DNA from: NIOZ-UU13 sp048635425
Lineage (GTDB): Bacteria; Planctomycetota; Phycisphaerae; Sedimentisphaerales; Anaerobacaceae
Direction: 5' to 3'
NCBI GenBank assembly: GCA_048635425.1
Contig: JAIVYN010000046.1
Span: 1 to 17,840 of the forward strand
Length of the DNA: 17,840 nucleotides
How positions within the stretch are numbered: the first letter of the stretch is position 1; each line of letters opens with the position of its first letter. Made by a program: the position numbers and the translations under genes. Shown in pieces: positions 1 to 6,495 of the stretch. The notes beneath the pieces are model-generated. The model saw only the letters and a list, made by a program, of their open reading frames with translations, was not told the origin of the DNA and did no database searches.

Positions 1-120
1 ACCGAGCTGGTGCAGCGATACATGAATTGGAACGAGAAATCCAGGGGGGCGGTAATTCTTAAGAAAATCTGCGGTGTCCTTGTTCTGATAGGCGGTCTTT
101 ACCTGATTTTTATCGCCTGA
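1..120 (+). CDS. C-terminal end of a CcdA-like membrane protein (partial)
   Basis: Frame 1 is open from the window edge to a TGA at 118-120, giving the last 39 residues of a protein whose start lies outside. It reads a polar stretch (RYMNWNEKSRGA), then a basic patch and one hydrophobic segment (ICGVLVLIGGLYLIFIA) ending at the C-terminus. A final membrane helix preceded by KK and ICGVLV resembles the tail of CcdA/DsbD-type cytochrome c biogenesis proteins, which pass electrons across the inner membrane to periplasmic thiol proteins. Only the last helix is visible, and the family cysteines are outside the window, so the family call is tentative. That the frame is a real coding end is better supported: the next gene has its own promoter beginning 33 bp later. 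Confidence 0.45.
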   Translation, partial: TELVQRYMNWNEKSRGAVILKKICGVLVLIGGLYLIFIA

Positions 121-152
121 TAGGGCCATTTCATCAACCTTTGCATTCATTG

Positions 153-182
153 TTGACATTTTGCGGGATGAGGGTGTATAGT
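153..182 (+). promoter_or_regulatory. Sigma-70-type promoter for the phosphohexomutase gene
   Basis: TTGACA at 153-158 is a full-consensus -35 box. TATAGT at 177-182 is a good -10 box, 18 bp away. Transcription would start near 189, giving a leader of about 80 nt before the ATG at 269. No other candidate of this quality is seen in the 148-bp gap. Confidence 0.6.
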
Positions 183-268
183 ATGTGGCGAATTGGAAGC
201 TGGGTTATTGGAACGCGCGCTGAAAGCTCTGTAAGTTTGTTTTTGCGCAATTTAAGGAAATCAACAAT

Positions 269-1639
269 ATGGATCCTGCGATTTTCAAGGCATACGATAT
301 ACGAGGGATTTATCCCGACCAAATCGACGAAGAAGGTGCGTGGAAGATAGGCTGTGCCACGGCCCGTTTTTTGCGGTCGCTGCTTAGCGGTTATGAGCGG
401 GGCCAGGCTAAGGCTCAGTCGCTGTGTGTCGGTCGCGATATGAGGACGCATAGCGAGGCGCTGGCCAAGGCCCTTATTAAAGGGATGAATACCACCGGTG
501 CAAACGTGATTGATATTGGAATGGTTGATACGCCGCAGATGTATTTTGCAATCAATCATTTTGGCACCTGCGGCGGCGTACAGGTTACCGCTTCCCATAA
601 CCCGGCCAAGTATAACGGCTTTAAGATATCCGGCCTGGGCGCAAAGCCTATTGGTGTCGATACCGGATTAAAGGACATAAAACATGTCGCAATGGCTTTG
701 CTTCATACAAAGGGCAAAGCTACCGGCTCGGTGCAAAAATATGACCTGACCGCCGAATACAAAAATCACGTGCTGAAGTTTCTCAGGCCAAATATAAAAA
801 AGATGAAGATTGCTGTTGACGCTTTCAATGGAATGGCAGGCAAGACGGTCCCGGCCGTTTTCAGCAACCTGCCGGTAGAAATCGTCCCTCTTAACTTCAA
901 GCACACCGGCAAATTCAAACATGAGCCGAACCCTCTGATTGAGAAATATCTGGATGAGGTAAAAGCAGCAGTAAAGGAAAAGAAATGTGATTTCGGGGTC
1001 TGCTTCGACGGTGACGCTGACAGGTTGATGATGGTCGATGAAAAAGGTAATACTATCGGCTGCGATTTGATAACGGCCCTGATGGTGCCGTATTTTTTAG
1101 AGAAAAAGCCGAAGTCGGTGGTGGTTTACGATTTGCGAAGCAGCAGGGTTGTTATGGAAGAAATTATCAAGTACGGGGGCACGCCGCGAAGGGAAAGGGT
1201 CGGACATGCTTTTATGAAAAAGGCCCTGCGCGATTCGCACGCCATATTCGGCGGTGAGCTTTCCGGACACTTCTATTATTCAGACAACTACTATGCCGAT
1301 TCGGGTATGATTACCTTAGTGCACGTGATGAATATTATCAGTCAAGCCGGCGTCCCAATAAGCGGGCTAATCAAGCCGTTGCGAAGATACTCCGGCAGCG
1401 GCGAAATAAACTTTGAGGTAGAGGATAAGCAGGCAAAAATGGATGAGCTTGCAAGAAGATACAGCGACGGCCGAATCGACCACTTAGACGGTGTTACTAT
1501 CGGGTATAAGGACTGGTGGTTTAATTGTCGGCCGAGCAACACTGAACCGCTGCTGCGACTGAATATAGAGGCCGGGAGTAAAGAGCAGCTTGACGAGAAA
1601 TTAGCCGAAATTGCCGAACATCTCGGTGAGCCGGTATGA
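269..1639 (+). CDS. Phosphomannomutase/phosphoglucomutase
   Basis: A 456-residue alpha-D-phosphohexomutase, which interconverts hexose 6-phosphates and 1-phosphates (mannose or glucose) in the cytoplasm and feeds nucleotide-sugar synthesis. All four family signatures are present in order. The phosphoserine loop TASHNPAKYNG lies around 107-117, with catalytic Ser109. The magnesium-binding DGDADR is at 247-252, the sugar-binding GGELSGH at 328-334, and the phosphate-binding RPSNTEP at 421-427. The length is normal for the ManB/AlgC group. The ATG is preceded by AAGGAAA at 254-260. The motifs do not settle whether mannose or glucose is preferred, so no symbol is given. It appears monocistronic, since a structured spacer follows. 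Confidence 0.93.
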   Translation: MDPAIFKAYDIRGIYPDQIDEEGAWKIGCATARFLRSLLSGYERGQAKAQSLCVGRDMRTHSEALAKALIKGMNTTGANVIDIGMVDTPQMYFAINHFGTCGGVQVTASHNPAKYNGFKISGLGAKPIGVDTGLKDIKHVAMALLHTKGKATGSVQKYDLTAEYKNHVLKFLRPNIKKMKIAVDAFNGMAGKTVPAVFSNLPVEIVPLNFKHTGKFKHEPNPLIEKYLDEVKAAVKEKKCDFGVCFDGDADRLMMVDEKGNTIGCDLITALMVPYFLEKKPKSVVVYDLRSSRVVMEEIIKYGGTPRRERVGHAFMKKALRDSHAIFGGELSGHFYYSDNYYADSGMITLVHVMNIISQAGVPISGLIKPLRRYSGSGEINFEVEDKQAKMDELARRYSDGRIDHLDGVTIGYKDWWFNCRPSNTEPLLRLNIEAGSKEQLDEKLAEIAEHLGEPV

Positions 1640-1647
1640 CAGTCAGC

Positions 1648-1706
1648 GATGCCTTTGCCCTTATTGTATAGGGTTGTATAGACCATTGGAAATATACAAA
1701 GGCATC
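1648..1706 (+). terminator. Inverted repeat just after the phosphohexomutase gene
   Basis: GATGCCTTTG (1648-1657) is perfectly complementary to CAAAGGCATC (1697-1706). Between them, TTGTATA (1674-1680) can pair with TATACAA (1693-1699) as an alternative. The first arm starts 8 bp after the stop codon, so a role in ending or stabilising the upstream mRNA is plausible. There is no U-tract, so this is not a classical intrinsic terminator. Confidence 0.3.
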
Positions 1707-1729
1707 TGCAAAATTGAGGTTAGGCATAT

Positions 1730-1770
1730 ATTATTTAAGAAAATTAGGTTTTTTGATTTTCTTAAATAAT
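1730..1770. repeat. Inner hairpin 1: 15-bp perfect stem
   Basis: ATTATTTAAGAAAAT at 1730-1744 pairs perfectly with ATTTTCTTAAATAAT at 1756-1770, leaving an 11-nt loop at 1745-1755. The stem has only two G-C pairs. It is nested inside the 161-bp element. Confidence 0.75.
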
Positions 1771-1802
1771 TGAATAATTGTTTGATGGTCAATAATTAAT
1801 TG

Positions 1803-1844
1803 TTTGAAAAGAAAAAAATTAAAAGACAATTTTTTCTTTTCAAA
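1803..1844. repeat. Inner hairpin 2: 15-bp stem next to the conserved 22-mer
   Basis: TTTGAAAAGAAAAAA at 1803-1817 pairs with its complement at 1830-1844. After one bulged A (1818), two more pairs are possible. It ends 1 nt before the conserved 22-bp sequence at 1846, so transcript folding here could affect that element. Confidence 0.7.
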
Positions 1845-1845
1845 G

Positions 1846-1867
1846 TATGCCTAACCTCAATTTTGCA
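1846..1867 (+). promoter_or_regulatory. Conserved 22-bp leader sequence, copy A
   Basis: The sequence runs TATGCCTAACC, then TCA, then ATTTTGCA. It ends 33 nt before the ATG of the TIM-barrel gene. Copy B at 11699-11720 differs at one base and also ends exactly 33 nt before the rhaB ATG. The following 33 nt share an AAATA and a GGAG at the same positions in both. Equal distance to the start codon points to a transcriptional or translational control element; the factor is unknown. Confidence 0.55.
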
Positions 1868-1900
1868 TAACTCTAAAATATACAAATAGAGGAGACAATT

Positions 1901-3139
1901 ATGGATCAAAACCGTCTTTCTCGCCGCCGATTTATAGCCGGTGCCGGTGCTGCTATCGGTACGGCCGTAACCGCCGGCGGTATTACTGTTGCTCAGGATG
2001 CGAGTAAAACATCCTCCGAACGCACGACGCCGTTTAGCTACTGTTTCAATACGAGCACTATTCGCGGACAAAAACTCAGTTTGGACAAGGAAATCGAGAT
2101 TACTGCAAAAGCAGGCTATGACTCTATTGAGCCTTGGGTCCACAAAATACACGAGTATGCCGACAACGGCGGCAGCCTCAGGGAGCTGCGCAAACGCATC
2201 AGCGACCTCGGGCTGACCGTCGAGAGCGCCATTTCCTTTTCCCGCTGGATTGTGGACGATGATGCCGAGCGTGCCAAAGCTCTGGAACAAAGCAAACGGG
2301 ACATGGACGCATTGGCCCGGATTGGCGGCAAGCGCATCGCAGCACCGCCGGCCGGTGCTACTCGAACGGCAGGGCTCGACCTTATGAAGGCGGCCGAGCG
2401 GTATCGGGTGCTGTTGGAACTTGGCGACGAAATGGGCATCGTGCCGCAGGTCGAGGTATGGGGTTCTTCAAAGAACCTTCACCGATTGGGCCAATCGATG
2501 TTCGTAGTTATTGAAAGCGGCCACCCAAAGGCATGTCTATTGCCGGATGTCTATCATATCTACAAGGGCGGCTCTGACTTTAACGGCCTGAAACTGCTCA
2601 GTCCCCGGGCCATCCAGGTTTTTCATTTGAATGACTATCCTGCCGATCCGCCGCGCGAGACGATAGGCGACCGTGACCGTGTCTTTCCCGGTGACGGCAT
2701 CGCGCCGTTAACTCAGATTCTGCGTGACCTGCACGCCAACGACAACAGGGCGGTGCTTTCGCTGGAGCTGTTCAACCCGACCTACTGGAAGCAGGACCCG
2801 CTGACGGTAGCGAAGGCCGGCCTGGCTAAAATGAAAGCCGCTGTAAACAAGGCATTAGGTGGAAGCTATAGTCTTGCAGCTAATCCGCTGGGCAAGCAAT
2901 CCTTCGATGGCCGGGCAAGCGACACTGATTCATTGACAGCCACAGAAAAACAAACCAAACCAGCCGCTAAATCGGCAGTGGCCGGATATGGATATGTAGC
3001 GTCAAAGAACAGCAAGGTCTTCCATAAGCCCGATTGTCGCTGGGCAAAGAGAATCAAGCCGGAAAACCTCGTAGGTTACAGCAGCAGAGACGAAGCGGTA
3101 AAGGCCGGCAAAAGACCCTGCAAGCAGTGCAAACCATAG
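1901..3139 (+). CDS. Tat-exported xylose-isomerase-like TIM-barrel protein with C-terminal Ada-like zinc domain
   Basis: A 412-residue protein. The N-terminus carries a twin-arginine signal (SRRRF, 7-11, then an Ala/Gly-rich hydrophobic stretch to about 30), so it is probably exported folded. Residues about 45-315 resemble the sugar phosphate isomerase/epimerase (xylose isomerase-like) TIM barrel. Likely metal ligands are Glu185 (QVEVWG), Asp216 and His219 (LPDVYH), His242 (FHLND) and Glu289 (SLELF). After a Ser/Thr/Lys-rich linker, residues 362-412 resemble the Ada-type metal-binding fold, with His375, Cys379, Cys407 and Cys410 as probable zinc ligands. GAGGAG at 1888-1893 is the ribosome-binding site. 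The next gene begins at the base after this stop. Substrate unknown; a periplasmic sugar isomerase, epimerase or lyase is the best guess. Confidence 0.8.
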   Translation: MDQNRLSRRRFIAGAGAAIGTAVTAGGITVAQDASKTSSERTTPFSYCFNTSTIRGQKLSLDKEIEITAKAGYDSIEPWVHKIHEYADNGGSLRELRKRISDLGLTVESAISFSRWIVDDDAERAKALEQSKRDMDALARIGGKRIAAPPAGATRTAGLDLMKAAERYRVLLELGDEMGIVPQVEVWGSSKNLHRLGQSMFVVIESGHPKACLLPDVYHIYKGGSDFNGLKLLSPRAIQVFHLNDYPADPPRETIGDRDRVFPGDGIAPLTQILRDLHANDNRAVLSLELFNPTYWKQDPLTVAKAGLAKMKAAVNKALGGSYSLAANPLGKQSFDGRASDTDSLTATEKQTKPAAKSAVAGYGYVASKNSKVFHKPDCRWAKRIKPENLVGYSSRDEAVKAGKRPCKQCKP

Positions 3140-3856
3140 ATGAGACTTCAGTTCATAACCTGTAAAGTAATGCAGAGGGAAGCGTATTTTTGTGCCGCCC
3201 GCTCGAAAAATGTTGTCGATATAGTTTTGATGGAGCAGGGTCTGCATGATGAGCCGGAAAAGCTTCGCCGGGAAGTTCAGAAAGCTCTCGATAATACATG
3301 CGACATTCAGGGACGCCCCTATGACGCTTCGCTGCTTGGCTATGGTCTTTGCAGCAATGGCATTGTAGGGTTATCGGCGAAAATCCCCATTGTTGCCCCG
3401 CGAGGGCATGATTGCATTACACTTCTGCTTGGCTCGAAAGACAAATACCAGGAATACTTCGACTCCCACCGCGGTGTTTATTGGTATAGCCCCGGCTGGA
3501 TAGAATCCGGCAAGCAGCCCAGCGAGGAGCGCTATGAAAAAATGCTCAAAGAGTATAAGGAAAAATACGGGGACGATAACGCTCAATATCTGATGGAGGT
3601 CGAGCAAAAGTGGATAAAGGAGTATGATTGGGCAACGTATATCGATTGGGGATTTGTCGATTCGGATGAGTATAAAAATTACACGAAACGCTGCGCCGAA
3701 TTTCTTCACTGGAACTACGATGAGCTAAAGGGCAGTCCCGTTCTTATGCAGAAGCTTGTTGATGGTGATTGGCACAACAGCGATTTTTTGGTTGTCAAAC
3801 CCGGCCGGAAGATTAGCGAAGACTTGACTAACGACGGCATAATAAAAGCCGAGTAG
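3140..3856 (+). CDS. DUF1638 family protein
   Basis: A 238-residue soluble protein with no signal peptide or membrane segment. Features consistent with DUF1638 are the early ITC and FCAARS motifs, the LLGYGLCSNG segment (about 65-74), a PRGHDC motif (about 87-92) and a Tyr/Trp/Glu-rich C-terminal half. The family has no established biochemical function that I can state. Its conserved Cys and His residues suggest a metal or cofactor site (inference). The ATG directly follows the TAG of the TIM-barrel gene with no spacer, so it is very likely translationally coupled to it. It is followed 27 bp later by mntP. Confidence 0.75.
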   Translation: MRLQFITCKVMQREAYFCAARSKNVVDIVLMEQGLHDEPEKLRREVQKALDNTCDIQGRPYDASLLGYGLCSNGIVGLSAKIPIVAPRGHDCITLLLGSKDKYQEYFDSHRGVYWYSPGWIESGKQPSEERYEKMLKEYKEKYGDDNAQYLMEVEQKWIKEYDWATYIDWGFVDSDEYKNYTKRCAEFLHWNYDELKGSPVLMQKLVDGDWHNSDFLVVKPGRKISEDLTNDGIIKAE

Positions 3857-3883
3857 AAAAGAGGAATCTTTTGAAGGCGTTTT

Positions 3884-4444
3884 ATGGATTTGGTTACAAT
3901 CATAGTAATAGCCGTTGGACTGGCAATGGACGCCTTTGCGGTCTCTATTGTCAGTGGCAGTGTATATCAGCAGTTGCACGTAAGGCACGCCCTGCGAATG
4001 GCTGTTTTCTTCGGGGGCTTTCAGGCGATTATGCCGTTGATAGGTTCTCTGGCGGGGATGAGTGTAAAAGATTACATAGCAGATTATGACCACTGGGTTG
4101 CTTTTGGCCTTTTAGCTGCCGTCGGAGGCAAAATGATTTATGAGTCGTTCAAGATTAAGTCGGCCAAGAAGAATTTGGACCCATCGAATGTCCTGGTTTT
4201 GCTGGTTCTGGCCCTTGCTACGAGTATCGATGCTCTGGCAATCGGCATTACCCTTTCACTTATCGTAAGCTCCATTGCTATTGCAGTGATAATAATAGGT
4301 CTGGTCACATTCGTACTGTCATATCTTGGCGTTTGCATCGGCAAAAGATTCGGACATTTTTTCGAGAACAAGATTGAAGCCCTCGGCGGGTTGATTCTTA
4401 TTGGTCTTGGTGTAAAAATACTGTTTGAGCATTTTCCTTTCTAA
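3884..4444 (+). CDS. mntP: Manganese efflux pump MntP
   Basis: A 186-residue inner-membrane protein with six predicted hydrophobic segments arranged as two homologous halves, the usual MntP architecture and length. Each half carries the acidic signature in a helix: MDAFAVS with Asp16 and IDALAIG with Asp116. The family exports Mn2+ and protects against manganese excess. The ATG at 3884 has GAAGG at 3873-3877 upstream. No manganese (yybP-ykoY) riboswitch can fit in the 27-bp gap, so expression probably depends on read-through from the DUF1638 gene. Confidence 0.93.
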   Translation: MDLVTIIVIAVGLAMDAFAVSIVSGSVYQQLHVRHALRMAVFFGGFQAIMPLIGSLAGMSVKDYIADYDHWVAFGLLAAVGGKMIYESFKIKSAKKNLDPSNVLVLLVLALATSIDALAIGITLSLIVSSIAIAVIIIGLVTFVLSYLGVCIGKRFGHFFENKIEALGGLILIGLGVKILFEHFPF

Positions 4445-4451
4445 GCAGCTC

Positions 4452-4479
4452 TTGCAGTCAGTTGAAAAAAGAATATAAT
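4452..4479 (+). promoter_or_regulatory. Candidate promoter for the DUF362 gene
   Basis: TTGCAG at 4452-4457 and a consensus TATAAT at 4474-4479 are separated by 16 bp. The predicted start near 4486 gives a leader of about 68 nt. The -10 box is strong and the -35 box fair. Confidence 0.42.
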
Positions 4480-4481
4480 AA

Positions 4482-4503
4482 TTAGCCTGTTTCATTGGGC
4501 TAA
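4482..4503 (+). terminator. Small hairpin between mntP and the DUF362 gene
   Basis: TTAGCC (4482-4487) pairs with GGCTAA (4498-4503) around a 10-nt loop. A 6-bp stem without a T-run is weak for an intrinsic terminator. It may instead lie at the 5' end of the DUF362 transcript. Confidence 0.2.
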
Positions 4504-4553
4504 ACAATTGTAAAATAATAGGTCGCTCTGTTTAAGCCTGACTGGTGATTTTT

Positions 4554-5630
4554 ATGAGTTCTAAAGTATATTTTATTAAAGTATCTATTAACGACGGCGA
4601 GCAGGTGATTTCCAGGAAGGCACGTAAGCTGTTTAAGGCCGGCGCTTTTGCAGGATGCTTTGAGGAAAATGATTTCACGGCGGTCAAGGTCCACGTTGGA
4701 GAAGATGGTAACAATACACATATAACAGCTCCGTGCATCAAGGAACTGGTGGATGAGCTGCTTAAATTGAAAACAAAACCATTTATAACCGACACGACCA
4801 CTTTATATGTCGGCCAGAGGCATAATGCCATCGACCATAGTACTTTGGCTGCAAAGCACGGTTTTGGTTCGGAAGTTTTGGGGATACCATTTATTGTGCC
4901 GGACGGTTTGTTTGGAACAAGTGAGATACCGGTCGAGATAGACGGCGAAATTGATAAACAAGTTTTTATTGCGTCCGGTATAGTCAGATGCCAATCGCTT
5001 CTTTCGGTGGCTCATTTTACCGGCCATCCTGCAGCGTGTGCGGCAGCTACGCTGAAAACACTCGGAATGGGTTGTGCAAGTAAAAGGGGCAAGATGAAAC
5101 AGCACGCGGCTCTTAAGCTCAGCATCAGCAACGACTGTACACGCTGCGGCGTATGTTTTGAGCATTGCCCCGCCGATGCAATTACGCTTGACGATGTCAA
5201 GGCACACATCGACCAGGACAAATGTATCGGCTGTGCAGAGTGCATGGCGATGTGCAGATTCGGTGCCGTCAAGTGCAATTGGGGCCCGGAATGTGAAGTA
5301 TTACAAAAAAGTATCGCTGAATATGCACTGGGCGCACTGAAGGGCAAAGAGAACAAGGCTGCATTTTTTAATTTTTTATTGTCAGTTACCAAAGATTGTG
5401 ATTGTTTTAGCATGCCAAATATGGATAAAATAGTCGATGATATCGGCATAGTTGCCTCGACCGACCCTGTGGCTGTCGATAAGGCAGCGCTGGATTTGGT
5501 CGAAAACAAGGCGGGCCGGAAACTGGCAGAGCTGTTGGAGAATAATAAACTCGACCCACGTTACCAGATTGAACACGCCGAGCGTATCGGCCTGGGAAGC
5601 AGTAGTTACGAGCTTATAGAAGTTGATTAG
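4554..5630 (+). CDS. DUF362 protein with a 2x[4Fe-4S] ferredoxin domain
   Basis: A 358-residue cytoplasmic protein. The DUF362-type region covers the N-terminal part (KVHVGEDGNNTHI around 45-57, then a TDTTTLY segment) and resumes near the C-terminus (VASTDPVAVDKAALDLV). A ferredoxin insert at about 190-241 holds two clusters: Cys195, 198, 201, 205 and Cys224, 227, 230, 234, each CxxCxxCxxxC. Two [4Fe-4S] clusters point to electron transfer; the specific reaction is not known. I chose ATG 4554 rather than in-frame GTG 4545 because GGTGA at 4544-4548 sits at Shine-Dalgarno distance from it. The regulator gene follows after 25 bp, so the two are probably co-transcribed. Confidence 0.85.
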   Translation: MSSKVYFIKVSINDGEQVISRKARKLFKAGAFAGCFEENDFTAVKVHVGEDGNNTHITAPCIKELVDELLKLKTKPFITDTTTLYVGQRHNAIDHSTLAAKHGFGSEVLGIPFIVPDGLFGTSEIPVEIDGEIDKQVFIASGIVRCQSLLSVAHFTGHPAACAAATLKTLGMGCASKRGKMKQHAALKLSISNDCTRCGVCFEHCPADAITLDDVKAHIDQDKCIGCAECMAMCRFGAVKCNWGPECEVLQKSIAEYALGALKGKENKAAFFNFLLSVTKDCDCFSMPNMDKIVDDIGIVASTDPVAVDKAALDLVENKAGRKLAELLENNKLDPRYQIEHAERIGLGSSSYELIEVD

Positions 5631-5655
5631 CGGTTGAAAAATTTGAGGATTCGAT

Positions 5656-6432
5656 ATGTCTCTGGGGCAAATAATAAGAAAAAAGCGTGAGCAGTTAAAT
5701 CTGACTCTGGACGAGGTCAGCAATCGCATCGGTTTTTCCAAGCCGTACCTGTCAACCATTGAGACCGGCAAGGTTAAAAATCCGCCCGGTGACGAACTGC
5801 TCACCAGGCTGGAGAAGATACTTGAGTTTGAACCGGGTCTGTTGCTGCACATTGCTCATATAGAAGGCCTTCCTGCCGATGTTCGTCAGGAATATGAGTC
5901 CGCCGAGGCTGAAAGTCAGAAATGGCGGCAGGTTATCAAAAACCTTATTAATAAAAAAGCTAAGGCAAGCCGGCTCAGCAAGCTTCTTGCTGAAAGTGAC
6001 TTGAACATCGAGCAGGACAGGTTGCCTCTGGCGGCCGGTCGATTAGTGCCCGTGATAAACAAAGTTTCAGCCGGCTATCCGAGTGATTTCAATGACCTGG
6101 ACTATCCTGTGGGCATAGCCGATGATTACATTCGCTGTCCCGACATGCACGACCCGAACGCATTTGCCGTCCGGGTTGTCGGCGATTCGATGGAGCCGAA
6201 ATTCTGCGAGGGTGATATAGTGATATTCTCACCCGCAGCCGAGGTGCATAATGGCGATGACTGCTTTGTTCGTTTTGCGATGCCGCACGAGACGACCTTC
6301 AAGAGGGTGTTCTTCGAGTCGGAGAATAAAATTCGACTTCAGCCGAGAAACGAAAAATATTCCCCCACAATCGTTGACGGCAAACGCATCAACGGCCTTT
6401 ATCGAGCTGTAGTAAAGCACGAGAAGCTTTGA
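5656..6432 (+). CDS. XRE-family regulator with S24 (LexA/CI-like) self-cleavage domain
   Basis: A 258-residue transcription factor. Residues 4-58 form an XRE helix-turn-helix (recognition region SKPYLSTIETGKVKNPP). Residues 60-125 are a helical linker. Residues 130-258 form an S24 peptidase domain. Catalytic Ser178 (GDSMEP) and Lys216 (TTFKRVFF) are both present, and Ala139-Gly140 (VSAGYP) fits the cleavage site, so RecA- or stress-triggered autocleavage is possible. It is not the canonical LexA, which has a winged helix at the N-terminus; the layout is that of phage CI-type repressors. No phage genes are nearby, so it is probably a chromosomal regulator, perhaps of its own operon. GAGGA upstream supports the ATG. 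Confidence 0.88.
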   Translation: MSLGQIIRKKREQLNLTLDEVSNRIGFSKPYLSTIETGKVKNPPGDELLTRLEKILEFEPGLLLHIAHIEGLPADVRQEYESAEAESQKWRQVIKNLINKKAKASRLSKLLAESDLNIEQDRLPLAAGRLVPVINKVSAGYPSDFNDLDYPVGIADDYIRCPDMHDPNAFAVRVVGDSMEPKFCEGDIVIFSPAAEVHNGDDCFVRFAMPHETTFKRVFFESENKIRLQPRNEKYSPTIVDGKRINGLYRAVVKHEKL

Positions 6433-6495
6433 TTGTCTTGGGTGTTTCGTTGGATATGGCTTTGGCCGGTGGATTAAACTCGACTTGGTCTATCG

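Larger units (their letters stand above)
1707..1867. repeat. 161-bp palindromic element with 22-bp perfect terminal inverted repeats
   Basis: The 22 bases at 1707-1728 (TGCAAAATTGAGG through GGCATA) are the exact reverse complement of 1846-1867. The 117 bp between them are very AT-rich and hold two further hairpins. The whole element could form a cruciform or a branched RNA. An 11-bp direct repeat, AAATATACAAA, lies just outside each end (1690-1700 and 1876-1886) but does not abut the arms. No ORF is inside. The right arm has a near-identical solo copy in front of rhaB at 11699-11720. It could be a MITE-like insertion or an expanded regulatory leader; the sequence alone does not decide. Confidence 0.7.

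Noticed and set aside
134..598. 154-codon open frame on the - strand
   Set aside because: It overlaps the promoter and 5' part of the phosphohexomutase gene in antisense and shows no family motif.
1846..1867. Sigma-54 promoter suggested by the TTTTGCA end of the 22-mer
   Set aside because: No GG lies 10 bp upstream of the GC in either copy, so the -24 element is missing.
1707..1867. CRISPR or insertion sequence
   Set aside because: There is no repeat-spacer periodicity and no transposase frame; only palindromic arms are present.
3857..3883. Manganese riboswitch in front of mntP
   Set aside because: The gap is only 27 bp, too short for a yybP-ykoY aptamer.
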